This document shows positions 23,001 to 31,324 of a stretch of 64,000 nucleotides of DNA, in pieces. Position 1 is the first letter of the stretch. Every line of letters starts with the position of its first letter. Made by a program: the position numbers and the translations under genes. Origin of the DNA: Ariolimax columbianus (taxonomy: Eukaryota; Mollusca; Gastropoda; Stylommatophora; Arionidae). The notes beneath the pieces were generated by a model that ran no database searches, was not told the DNA's origin, and saw only the letters and a program-made list of their open reading frames with translations. Location: positions 79,939,547-80,003,546 of the forward strand of contig JAVGWX010000005.1 in assembly GCA_036924085.1 (NCBI GenBank). Direction: 5' to 3'.

Positions 23001-26000
23001 TTATGCTAACTGACTTTTAGGAAAGCCTGATTCCAGTGATTTGTTGAAGCATAGGTCCAACCCTGCATTTGGTTTATGCTAATTGACTTTTAGGAAAGCC
23101 TGATTCCAGTCATTTGTTGAAGCATAGGTCCAACCCTGCATTTGGTTTATGCTAACTGACTTTTAGGAAAACCTGATTGCAGTCATTTGTTGAAGCATAG
23201 GTCCAACCCTGACCCTGGATCTGGCTTAGCCTAACTAGCTTTTAGGACAGCATGATTCTATTTTTTTTTATATGGTGATATTGTCATTCCCATAACTTTC
23301 TTTAGTCACCTCCTATGACATGCCCGTGGGAAGACTTTGGCTGGTTATTAAAACAATTTTTTTTTTTTGCGTTCGCCTTATTTTCTCTAATCCCCAAGGC
23401 GGTGTGCGTTGCACTGTGTTTTTATTTTACGCCTGTCGGCCCAGTGCATCCGACTTCAGCATGCATTTTTTGTAAGGGTCTGCTTCCTCCTGCATTTTCT
23501 AAGGGTTTGCTTCCCCGGGGTAACGGCCGGTGCTGTGATGGGGATTGAACCCAGCACCTTCGGATTGTGAGCCATGCCACTTAACCACTAGGCCACACCA
23601 TCACCCTTTGGCTTGTTAAAATGTGATGTTGACATTTTGGAGTGAATTAGTCAAATAATATCAAGTATTTATCTTTTGTAAGGTTTCAAGTCAACTTGTC
23701 CAAGCTGTAAACTTGTACACAAGACCAATGTTGTGAAAATTGTACATGAAAAAGTGTACACATGAATGTTCATTTGTGTGTATGAACATGCAAAAAACAA
23801 ATGGGCACATATATCAAGTCCTAATAACACATCCTCAGGTCATCAGGCTGTACATGGGCTACAGTTAGATTGAGATACTATCTATTCAACAGGTGTTGAT
23901 AGAATGACTGTTCACGAGCTACTGCAAAAGGGGCCAGCATATGAGGATCAAAGAAAGAATATATAGCCATTACCAGAACCATTCCTGGACAAGCTCTATG
24001 GAGATATTATATATATATATATATTAAACATAGGAGCAAGGAAGTGATCGTCAAACTGTATAAAGCTTTAGTTAGACCTAGATTGGAGTACTGTGTACAG
24101 GTGTGGAGTCCTTATCATAGAGGGGACATAAACATGCTAGAAAGAATACAAAAAAGAGCGACAAAGATGATAGTGGGATTCCAGAATTACAGTTATGAGG
24201 AACGACTCAGAAAAACCGGCCTACGGTGTCTCGAAGAGAGAAGAATTCGTGGTGACTTAATACAGGTTTATAAGATGATCAGAGGAATCGATAAATTAGA
24301 CTATAACAAGTTTTTTTAAAATACAACCACCTACAGTAACACGAGGGCATAGCTACAAGCTGACTAAAGAGAGGTCCAGGTTAGATATTAGGAAATATTT
24401 TTTTAGTCAGAGAGTGGTGTCTGCTTGGAATGCATTGCCAGGGGAGGTAGTGGAGGCAGGGACAGTTAATGCATTTAAGAATAAACTGGATGCGCATAGA
24501 TTTTAGAGCAAGGTGATGTAAATGTAACTGGTTGTATACAGACTATGCAGGGTCTTCTAAACCAGTATAAGGTGTTAAGTTAAGTTAAGTGTTAAGTTAT
24601 ATGAATAGCATGTTATGAGAAGGAAATAGTACTCTTGACCATCACTAGTAGTAGCATTCATGGACAAGTTCTGCAGAGATATCTTTAACCTCAAAAAGAT
24701 TAAATATACTGATCAACACTTCACCTACGTTCGTACTCCTGAAACTAGGCCGTGTCACAGTAGTGTGGCCAACGAAAGTGAGGATTTAGACTAGGTCGTG
24801 TCTCAGCAGACTGGTCAATGAGATGAGTATTGAAACTAGGCAGTGTCTCAGCAGACTGGTCAGTGAGATGAGTATTGAAACTAATCCGTGTCTCAGCAGA
24901 CTGGTCAATGAGATGAGTATTGAAACTAGGCCGTGCCTCAGCAGACTGGCCAACGCGATGAGTATTGAAACTAGGCCATTCTCTCAGCAGACTGGCCAAC
25001 GCGACGAGTATTGAAACTAGGCCGTGTCACAGTAGTATGGCCAATGAGATGAATGTTGAAACTAGGTTGTGTCTCAGCAGACTGGCCAACGAGAAGAGGA
25101 TTGAAACTAGGCCATGTCACATCATACTGACCATCAAGATGAGAATTAGCTCTGTAATCTCCATAGCCATGAGGACCCGTGTATCTTCTCAAGTATGACT
25201 TGGGATGTAAGAATAGTCACTGTAACCCAGTACCAAAGAAATGTCAAGAGTTAACTCAGCATGAGTAACTTAAAACGACGACTACTACTGTACCATTCTT
25301 GAACAAGATAGCATCAAAAATAAACTAATGAGAAACAGAAAGCACAAAGGGACATTGCTAGTAATGAGATTTGTGGATATGCTTATACCATCAAAACGTA
25401 ATCTGAATATGAATAGAGGAAACACATGTACCATTCTTGGACAAGCACTTTATAGATACCAACCAATCAAACAATGAAAACCATTCCTCTTGCTGTGGTG
25501 CATAGATCGTTAACAAATACATGTCAAGTCCTGTTCTGTGCCATTCTTTCCAACTCAAACCATGTCTTCCCTGTTTCCTTCATTTGTCACCTCCTCTTTT
25601 CCATGTGTGTATTAGTCTACCTTTACGTCTCTTTCCCTGAGAATTCCAGAACAGAGACAGCCTAGTAACATCAGCCAGTTCCATTAATGTATGTCCTATC
25701 CAGCAGTTTCTCTTCACATCAATTGCCACTAATATATGTTCGGTCGTTTCCCAAATTTCACATTAGAGACTTTATCATATGATTTCAATCCCACTATTCG
25801 AAGCAGACACTCATTGATAAAAGCTGAACCTTTCTCATTGTAGTTTTTGTTATTTCTCATGTTTCAGAGTGATACAATAAGGCCAGACTTTACATTTGAG
25901 CTGAATATTTGTATTCTAGTGGTGGATTTAATTTCTTTTGACTCCATTAGAGATGGCAGTAACCTCATCAACTAACCTGAATGTGTAGGAACAGAGACAA

Positions 26001-27586
26001 TACATGTAGCTATCACAAGTTGCTTTCATGAACAAGTTCTATGGAAATACCAGTGACCTCAACAATAAATCAATTTGGTCATGATAATAAACAAATATGA
26101 TGATGATGCTAATATTTTGTATTTTTGTGGCAGGTTTATGGAACTTGTTTAGTCCTTGGCGATGACGTGCAATTCCTCGTGGATAGTCTCTTGAGACTAT
26201 ATGGCAGGAAACAGGACATAGGTGAGTAGGAGGACCTCGTGTCTTATTGGCCTTATTGAACCACCACTAAGGTTGGCCTTCTTGCAGGAAGTTTGTACTT
26301 TCTTCTATACCTGTATTATACATGAGATTGTTTCTAGAGCTTTCTTCTATACCTGTATTATATGTAAAATTGTTTCTAGAGCTTTCTTCTATACCTGTAT
26401 TATACATGAGATTGTTTCTAGAGCTTTCTTCTATACCTGTGTTATATTTAAGATTGTTTCTAGAGCTTTCTTCTATATATGTATTATATTTGAATTATTG
26501 TTTATATAGCTTTCTTTCAAACCCAGATGATTATTTAACACTAGAAGCCCTGGTCAGACTTATGTTTTAGAAAAATGTACATTACGACTAATGTGATACA
26601 TAGTGTCATATTTTTTGTTCAAATGTTGTTATCCCTAATCAAACGATAAAATAGCAATCTTGTGACAGGTTTTAAAAAAAAAGGATGCATATTTGAGACA
26701 CTTGTATTAAACAGCACTATTTTAAGTTTAACAGATTGCATGCTCAGAGAATTAACCTTGCCCTACCGCCCTATTTTTTAAGGTGATCGTCAGCGACAGG
26801 ACTTGATCATTAGCATAAGTGAGACAAAATACAGTGTGCAAGGGAAGACCATCTCGGGATGCTACTTGCGGTTTTTAGCTGAGACCATGAAATCTGTAAG
26901 TATCTTGATCTGTTTAGATGTGTTTTTTGTAGGTAATATATGAAGTTTGTGAAACTTAATTTTCTGCTTTCTCGCATCTCAATATTTTATCTCAACAGAA
27001 CTTTCAGGCTACCAAGTAGCTTTCATAAGGAACAGGTGAAATATGCAAATATATTGACAGACTTGACATCCTACTTGCACACCTTAAAACAGACTGTGAT
27101 ACGGCAGTCTGGCCAACAGGTTGGGGATTTATGACACTAGCCCCTGTAGTGGTAAGCATGATGAGAAGCGTAACTTTGCACTACAGCTAGGTGGACTCGT
27201 TTACCTCCTTCATTACATCCAGGATGTGAGAAGAGTCACCACAACATGGAGGACTTGAGTCCGCCTCCTTCAGTGTGTCCCAGGATGTGAGAACATCTTT
27301 TCTAAGGGTTTACTTCCCCGGGGTAACGGCCGGTGCTGTGATGGGGATCGAACCCAGCACCTTGCGGTTGTGAGCCGTGCCACTTAACCACTAGGCCACG
27401 CCGTCCCCCTCTGCAGTCATTTGATAGCTTGTGTTATAGTTATTTGTTTATTATTTCTGTGCTTCTGATTCATTAGTCATACAATGTTTCTTCATTTTGC
27501 TCTCACAGGCGTCACAAGTCATCCGACACATCACTACTCCACTAATCCCGATACTTGGAGATGATCCATATGAAAGGAAGCTGTGA
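10864..27586 (+). CDS. ureD: urease accessory protein UreD, eight coding exons
   Basis: UreD (also called UreH) is part of the chaperone complex that, with UreF and UreG, binds apo-urease and helps deliver nickel to its active site. Coding exons: 10864-11001, 15622-15780, 16348-16476, 18201-18292, 20390-20501, 26134-26221, 26783-26895, 27509-27586. All introns are GT..AG and all junctions are in phase, giving 302 residues, within the usual 270-310. Landmarks: N-terminal SGHGFVEFEAI (about 9-19), SYPFRFLVP (44-52), YPLNFGGGLVGGD (64-76), STKVY (97-101), LQDPVVCY (126-133), SLVMLDWVLCGR (151-162), AESMHGYQ (203-210), YLRFLAET near 267 and a C-terminal PLIPILGDDPY. The start is the first ATG after an in-frame TAG at 10834; ATG 10873 is an alternative. 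No signal peptide or membrane segment is visible. Only one urease-pathway gene is in this window. The intron-rich structure argues against bacterial contamination. Confidence 0.9.
11268..11979. repeat. 32-bp minisatellite in ureD intron 1
   Basis: About 22 copies of a 32-bp AT-rich unit containing TTAGACATTTTGATCATTTT and ACTTCCTATTTC. A 29-bp variant lacks TAT. The first copies (11268-11500) are more diverged than the later ones. Confidence 0.92.
12556..12630. repeat. single ~80-bp repeat unit left of LINE
   Basis: A unit with AACTAAAAGCCACAAGAAAA, CCATGGTAAAAG and AGCTACCCCCATCCTG. Two to three diverged copies lie at 15326-15530, just past the LINE. The LINE therefore seems to sit inside this old tandem repeat. 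Confidence 0.65.
12631..15290 (+). mobile_element. degenerate LINE with C2H2 finger, in ureD intron 1
   Basis: A decayed non-LTR element. 12665-12900 resembles the end of an endonuclease (NGLLLLGFC, then WHFIDY). 13080-13385 matches the linker before the reverse transcriptase (GHAARRNQD, KSAFTNI, KADEIQQYA, KRFYDALMAIYGP). 13910-14250 is the reverse transcriptase (TFVNRTKAFDTVSRDELWKI, then GVEQGCVLAPMLFSMV). 14520-14720 is its thumb (SFTYLGSTL-like, then LCTCETWTVY). 14940-15130 is the GGQKKRYNDTLKVSL region. The end (15185-15268) carries a C2H2 motif: C-P-T-C, then H-M-R-L-H. Frameshifts and stops are frequent, so it is inactive. Its clade cannot be assigned by eye. Confidence 0.85.
15326..15530. 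repeat. ~80-bp degenerate tandem repeat right of LINE
   Basis: Two to three copies of the unit seen at 12556-12630, each with a CCATGGTAAAA core and an AGCTACCCCCATCCTG-like end. Confidence 0.6.
15622..15780 (+). CDS. ureD: ureD exon 2
   Basis: The acceptor TTTTTCTGTTCTCAAG ends at 15621; the donor is AAG|GTATGT. 53 codons, phase 0 at both ends. It carries FRFLVP, the family signature YPLNFGGGLVGGD and the KLGAGCAAVICSQDSTK strand. Confidence 0.93.
15975..16290. repeat. degenerate tandem repeat in ureD intron 2
   Basis: Repeated CTAAGACTAATGTTAACTAA and CATGACTAACATTGTCCAAC in about seven diverged copies of roughly 40-50 bp. Confidence 0.7.
16348..16476 (+). CDS. ureD: ureD exon 3
   Basis: The acceptor has a long pyrimidine tract (TCTCCCTTCTGTCCTTCTCC) ending CAG at 16347. 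The donor is CAG|GTAGGA. 43 codons, phase 0 to 0. It contains VYHCNN, LGESSLLCVLQDPVVCY and NADFTQKQ, the metal-chaperone family's DPV(V/T)CF-type motif. Confidence 0.93.
16600..17332. repeat. inverted repeat pair (fold-back) in ureD intron 3
   Basis: 16600-16885 and 17043-17332 are diverged reverse complements of about 280 bp, separated by about 157 bp. Shared landmarks are GGAATGCGTTGTGTC, CGATATTTGCACCTTTC and GACCACTGCAGCTCAT. It is either two copies of one dispersed repeat in opposite orientation or a fold-back element. Open frames here are not coding. Confidence 0.8.
18201..18292 (+). CDS. ureD: ureD exon 4
   Basis: The acceptor is TACATGTCAG, with a weak pyrimidine tract; the donor is AGAG|GTAAGT. 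It begins in phase 0 and ends two bases into an Arg codon. It encodes SSSLVMLDWVLCGRVALNEFW, the conserved (V/L)LDW..(S/C)GR element of UreD. Confidence 0.9.
19510..19752 (-). repeat. ACAA-tailed SINE-like repeat, copy 1
   Basis: Read on the minus strand: head CAGTTTGGCTAACAAGCTGA, then GTAGTGAGCGACACACAGAT, GGATGTGAGGAAAGCTACTG, CTCATTGTGGGCATTC and a tail CAAACAATAACAACAAAG. It aligns along its whole length (about 220 bp) with 32535-32760 and 47832-48035. No protein is encoded. Confidence 0.8.
20390..20501 (+). CDS. ureD: ureD exon 5
   Basis: The acceptor is TGGACTTTCTTGTAG; the donor is CAG|GTAATC. The first base completes the Arg codon begun in exon 4; 37 codons follow. It encodes LRNWIEVQV and ends in the family motif ESMHGYQ. 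Its 3' half is duplicated 150 bp downstream (20603-20663). Confidence 0.9.
20603..20735 (+). pseudogene. decayed duplicate of the 3' half of ureD exon 5
   Basis: 20606-20663 matches 20447-20501 (GAACTGGA, AGAGGGCATGCA, GTCAGGTAATCTG), and the similarity continues into the intron (TTTGCATACATTGTGAGGGA, TTATTCAGTGGTTGGTTTATG). It is thus a tandem duplication of half an exon plus intron start. Joined after exon 5 or exon 4 it would hit a stop, so it is not a usable exon. Confidence 0.75.
20777..20862. repeat. 73-bp repeat, left part
   Basis: One full unit and the start of a second (GAAGCATAGGTCCAACCCTG, TGACTTTTAGGAAAGCCTGA). The rest of the array lies past the LINE at 22753-23235. Confidence 0.85.
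20863..22752 (-). mobile_element. I-like LINE, 5'-truncated (copy B), inside a 73-bp array
   Basis: Minus strand. It starts inside the reverse transcriptase at YKWMNHYLKNR, then GVPQGEVLSPTLFLVYINDI, the catalytic MFADDLAMW, YLGVTFDRRMTW, RNase H (HAYTDGSV, AKAEALRAAVEEM, LLTDALAVVTAL) and the CCHC-like tail (CPCGTGKMAAEHLLQNC). A 455-codon frame (22776-21409) is closed by one premature stop in NTELNDI*; the frame resumes at 21363-20884. In the RNase H block WVPSLCNIKGNKEAD the histidine of HCN is replaced by L. The tail is (GAA)n (TTC at 20863-20874). TTGAAGCATAGGTCC stands at both edges, but it is also part of the host repeat. Confidence 0.92.
22753..23235. repeat. 73-bp tandem repeat, right part
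   Basis: Six and a half copies of a 73-bp unit with GAAGCATAGGTCCAACCCTG, CATTTGGTTTATGCTAACTG and CTTTTAGGAAAGCCTGATTC. The last copy is diverged. A single old copy stands at 30380-30462. Confidence 0.92.
23347..23606 (-). mobile_element. tRNA-derived SINE, near full length
   Basis: On the minus strand the head has a pol III A box TGGCCTAGTGG and a B box GGTTCAATCCC, about 35 bases apart, as in a tRNA gene. A body follows, then a poly(A) tail (T run 23354-23366 on the + strand). Imperfect flanking repeats TTTGGCTGGTT (23336-23346) and TTTGGCTTGTT (23607-23617) fit a target duplication. Further copies lie at 27298-27412 and 36431-36604. Confidence 0.85.
24028..24600 (+). mobile_element. CR1/L2-like LINE, 3' fragment (copy 2)
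   Basis: Plus strand. It encodes IVKLYKALVRPRLEYCVQVW, LERIQKRATKMIVGFQNYSY, RIRGDLIQVYKMI, and after a stop SFRVRQ-like and WNALPGEVVEAGTVNAFKN, the typical end of CR1/L2 proteins. The tail is GTTAAGTTAAGTTAAG. It is the same family as 1849-2620, on the opposite strand. It begins after a (TA)n run. Confidence 0.85.
24785..25190. repeat. 45-bp minisatellite in ureD intron 5
   Basis: About nine copies of a 45-bp unit with CAGCAGACTGGCCAACGAGA and TGAGTATTGAAACTAGGCCG. The unit resembles the head of the ACAA-tailed repeat (CAGTCTGGCTAACAAGGTGA), and a diverged piece of that repeat (GGGATGTAAGAATAGTCACTG) follows at 25200-25250. Frames on both strands are repeat artefacts. Confidence 0.85.
26134..26221 (+). 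CDS. ureD: ureD exon 6
   Basis: The acceptor is TTTGTATTTTTGTGGCAG; the donor is TAG|GTGAGT. 29 codons plus one base. It encodes VYGTCLVLGDDVQFLVDSLL, the helical region after the MHGYQ motif. Confidence 0.92.
26285..26515. repeat. 42-bp minisatellite in ureD intron 6
   Basis: Five copies of a 42-bp unit with TTGTTTCTAGAGCTTTCTTC and TATACCTGTATTATACATGAGA, starting 64 bp after exon 6. 42 is a multiple of three, so frames stay open across it. Confidence 0.88.
26783..26895 (+). CDS. ureD: ureD exon 7
   Basis: The acceptor is CCCTATTTTTTAAG; the donor is TCT|GTAAGT. The first two bases complete a Gly codon; 37 codons follow. It encodes DLIISISETKY and GCYLRFLAETMKS, the family's R(F/Y)(I/L)AET-like segment. 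Confidence 0.92.
27105..27297 (+). repeat. diverged ACAA-type repeat copy
   Basis: GGCAGTCTGGCCAACAGG, CCTGTAGTGGTAAGC, CCTCCTTCATTACATCCAGG and GATGTGAGAAGAGTCACCAC align loosely with the repeat at 32535-32760. Its 3' half seems to be duplicated. The SINE fragment follows directly. Confidence 0.45.
27298..27412 (-). mobile_element. tRNA-derived SINE, head fragment (copy 2)
   Basis: Minus strand, same family as 23347-23606. It has A box TGGCCTAGTGG and B box GGTTCGATCCC, followed by about 60 bases of body, and then stops; no tail is present. Confidence 0.85.
27509..27586 (+). CDS. ureD: ureD terminal exon
   Basis: The acceptor is TTTTGCTCTCACAG. 25 codons and TGA at 27584-27586. It encodes VIRHITTPLIPILGDDPYERKL, comparable to the P-L-L-G-x-x-P-Y end of eukaryotic UreD proteins. 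Confidence 0.92.
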   Translation, partial: ASQVIRHITTPLIPILGDDPYERKL

Positions 27587-27725
27587 GACTGGCAGTTTCC
27601 GACATTCCCACTGCTGCCATGTGTCTAGACATTAAACCTTTACAGTTTGGCCTAACTTAAGAAATTTGTGTATTAAATGCCCAAGGTAAAGCTGCAACTC
27701 CGTAAGTCAAATAGTTTTTTTTCAA

Positions 27726-27736
27726 AATAAAATAAA
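27726..27736 (+). terminator. ureD polyadenylation signal
   Basis: Overlapping AATAAA hexamers at 27726-27731 and 27731-27736, 140 bases after the stop codon. Cleavage would fall about 10-30 bases later. Confidence 0.6.
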
Positions 27737-27759
27737 TTGATATTAGACAAATTGGGCTT

Positions 27760-28824
27760 AAATTATGATTAATAGATCTGAGGATACATACTACGTATTT
27801 AAATTATCTGATGCGTTATTATATAATGCCTTAAATATAATGAATGTGACTGCTACATTTTGATTAATTTTAGTCAGCACGTGTGTTCATATTATTGCGT
27901 TATCTCATCAGCAGCAATGTGTTTGTATTATTGCATTATCTGATCAATTGTAATACCATTTTAACTGTCGTCTGTGCCCATTGTAGAGTCTGAATTGGAA
28001 TTGAATGAAATAACAATGTGTAATCAAGATGCATGATCACTGGTCTAATCAAATAATAAGCCATTTCTCAGCTTTTGAAGTCCTAATTCCATCATGTGAA
28101 AATTTACACATATCCTTGAAATTCTGCCATACATAAGGTCATTTTAAATATCAAAACTTCATCGCTATGTGACAGGTGTTAACTTTGATTTTAGTAGAAT
28201 CAAACTGTAACTGATATCTGCACACCATCGATTTAAATCAGATGAAACTAAAGGGTTAAAGTTGGGGATACACATGCCAGAGTGAAGACAAGCCAAAAGT
28301 ATAACATGGCCTGTCAAGTCTGTTGGTTTACACTAAGGTAGCATGGCTCTATTGGACCATTTAATAAGTTGGAAAACCTGATACAGTTAAGTCATAAACA
28401 GTGTAATGACAATGGTTGCCAGGAGACAACTGTTTGAGCACTGGAACATATAACAAACACATCTTTTTCTGGGCAGACAAGTCTGATGGTGAGAGAAGCC
28501 AGAAACAGACAGTTCTGTGAGGGTATTTAATGTTGCCAGTTCTGATGAGCAAAGCGTGACATTTTAGTATGGAGACCTCATGTGGATCCCTGGCTGATGA
28601 TCTAGGGAGGAAAGAATAGGACCACTGTACCTCCATACATGTTGTAAAATGTGACTAAAGAGTTGTGCATGGGGCTAGCAACTTCATAAACAAACACCTA
28701 AAAGAGCACACAAGATGGTGACCCAAGCCCACTATAACACTGTTCCTATGCTCCATTTGGAGGGAAAAGGACAAGGTGATGATAATGAAGATCTCAGTTC
28801 ATCTTTCACGTCTGACAATTTTAC
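27760..28824. other. no recognisable gene
   Basis: AT-rich intergenic sequence after ureD. A minus-strand frame of 91 codons (28361-28636) lacks motifs or exon borders. Confidence 0.4.
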
Positions 28825-28886
28825 TGTCAAGTAATGTGTTGTCCCATTTCATTAGGCTTAGATGTCTGACACTTTCTCCATTAACA
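28825..28886. repeat. solitary 54-bp unit
   Basis: CAAGTAATGTGTTGTCCCAT, TTCATTAGGCTTAGATGTCT and GACACTTTCTCCAT form one diverged unit of the array found 1.1 kb downstream (29960-30290). Confidence 0.7.
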
Positions 28887-29959
28887 CTTAAAGGCCATAA
28901 TTTTGTAACTGGTTATGCCAGAATTATTTTTTCCATAAAAACAGTCTCTTCATAAAACTTGACTTTTCTTAATTATTTCACAAGGAAGACAAACTTGTTA
29001 TTTATCAAATTAAAGGAAAATGAATTTGCAGTAAGGATGTGAAGATCTTGTAGAACATAAAATATTACAAGTAATTGTTAATAATTATATTGTCATTTTT
29101 TTGTAATTAAAAACTATTTTTCACACACAAAAATGTCACCAATCCATGAATAATAACTGAAATGTAATGCAGATTGGTACTTTAGAATAACAGTAATCCA
29201 CATATGAATAATATCTACAAGGCAATAATTTTTTGTAGCAGTCAAATGGAGTTGATGTGTCAGTGAGTTGCAGGTCTCCATTCACTCCACATGGTCGACC
29301 ACATTATGGCAGCAATCTGAATGAATTCTGGGTCTTAGTCAGTCAGTGGTGATGGAATTTGGTACTGAAACCCATTCACTATCATGTTCTCTAGAATTTG
29401 CTTTAGAAATATTGCATTTTCATTTTTCTGTTGATGGTGCAGTCAAACGTTTTTGCCTTATAGCAGCACTAGGTCCTGGCTGTGACAATACCTCCTCATC
29501 TTCAGCATCAGATTCAGTATGCTGAGTAGGTTGAATAATATTATATTCTATGTCTCACATTGGAACATCAGAAAAATGTGAAAACTGATCACTAAATTCA
29601 TCTAGAGTACACAACTCCCTAGCCTTTTCTACAGTTAAAAACATCCTACTATCAGACAATCTTGAAGTGCTAGGTTCGCTACACATTTTTGTGATAAACT
29701 GACTTGAAAGATGACAAATATTTTCCAACTTTGAATTTCCACACAAACATGTTGCTTCTTTTACAATTAAAACATAAATTTAATAGTTACTTCCCTTACC
29801 ATGTAATCTCAATTAAAATCTAGAAACACTGAAAAAAAAACTAAACAAATTTTGTTCTATGTGCTGTTAATGATATGAGCGTTTTTCTGTCATCAAGCGG
29901 ACACCAGGAAGAACGCTGACAGCATTCTTAAGGCCAGTAGGAGTTAAGCGATCTATTTC
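28887..29959. other. no recognisable gene
   Basis: AT-rich. A 63-codon minus-strand frame at 29555-29746 is not bounded by convincing splice sites. Confidence 0.4.
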
Positions 29960-30290
29960 ATAAGGTGTAAATGCCTGACACTTTCTCTATCAAGCAATGT
30001 GTTGTTTCATTTCATTAGGCTTAGATGCCTGATACTTTCTCCATCAAGCAATGTGTTGACCATTTCATTAGGCTTAGATGCCTGACACTTTCTCCATCAA
30101 GCAATGTGTTGTTTCATTTCATTAGGCTTAGATGCCTGACACTTTCTCCATCAAGCAATGTGTTGTTTCATTTCATTAGGCTTAGATGCCTGACACTTTC
30201 TCCATCAAGCAATGTGTTGACCATTTCATTAGGCTTAGATGCCTGACACTTTCTCCATCAAGCAATGTGTTGTTCCATTTCATTAGGTTT
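29960..30290. repeat. 54-bp tandem repeat
   Basis: Six copies of a roughly 54-bp unit with AGGCTTAGATGCCTGACACT, TTCTCCATCAAGCAATGTGT and TGTTTCATTTCATT. Every second or third unit has GACCATTTCATT instead of TTTCATTTCATT. Confidence 0.9.
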
Positions 30291-30379
30291 ATATGTGTGA
30301 CTACTGTGCTTGTTCCGTACCTTACTGTACCATGCTTTTTCCTTATCTCACTGTACCGTGCTTGTTCCTTATCTTACTG

Positions 30380-30462
30380 ATTCCAGCCATTTGTAGAAGC
30401 ATAGCTCTTACACAGTATTTAGCTTACCCCTACCAGGTTTAAGGAAAGTCTGATTCCAGCCA
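30380..30462. repeat. solitary diverged 73-bp unit
   Basis: TTCCAGCCATTTGTAGAAGC, ATAGCTCTTACACAGTATTT and AAGGAAAGTCTGATTCCAGC align with the unit of the 22753-23235 array. Confidence 0.65.
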
Positions 30463-31324
30463 TTTGCAGTGAGGTTTAGTAGCAATGGTTTGTATTTGAT
30501 GTTAACAGCTAAATACTGTGGTTAATAGCTCACAACCCTCTTTAGTCACCTTTTACAACTTGTAAGGATGAGAGTGGTCCTATTCTGTTTGCCCCAGAGA
30601 CTGCACTGATGACCAACAGTAAAGTTAGTGTTACACAGCAAATAACCCTGAAGTACAAGTATTAGAAAGACTTTCTGGTTTGATGTCTCAGATTTTGTAA
30701 TGGGTGACCAAAGATAACAGTGCTATATCAAATAATGCTGTAAAGGATAATGTTGCAGACTTTACTATGTAAGGTCTTTACTTAAGTTCATTATACTTGT
30801 TTAGAAGGCTCTCCAGAGTCTGTATACAACTAGTTTATTATACTCCACCACTACTGAAGATTCTGTAAGTATCCAATCAATTTTAATTTTGTTAAGGTTC
30901 CTAAAGCCAGATTCAGTAAGACATTTATAAACATGGCTGGCTATTCTGTGATGTGCCATAATAGGGTCACAAACCTGATACTGTTGCTGTGAGAGATATG
31001 TACTCTAATAACTGAAGTCTTCAACATTATTATGATATTATTCATTTCATTTTTGTATTATTTATGCTAATTGTTGATATTATTAAAATGCTGCATGACA
31101 TTCCTAGAATAATTTGTTTGTTCCTTATTGATTACTGTTAACCACAATGACAAATCTGATATTTTTGTCCTTCAAAATAAGCCATTGTGGGGGACATTCA
31201 GTGTATGGCTGTGATCACAGCTAGACTGCACTGGTGCAGCTTGTTTCCAGGTTTGGAGGCAGAAAATGGTCTTGGTCAGTTCTGGTTTGCTGACCATGAT
31301 GCAGGCTACCAACTATAAGTTGCT
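30463..31324. other. no recognisable gene
   Basis: AT-rich intergenic sequence. No exon, RNA or transposon signal seen. Confidence 0.4.
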
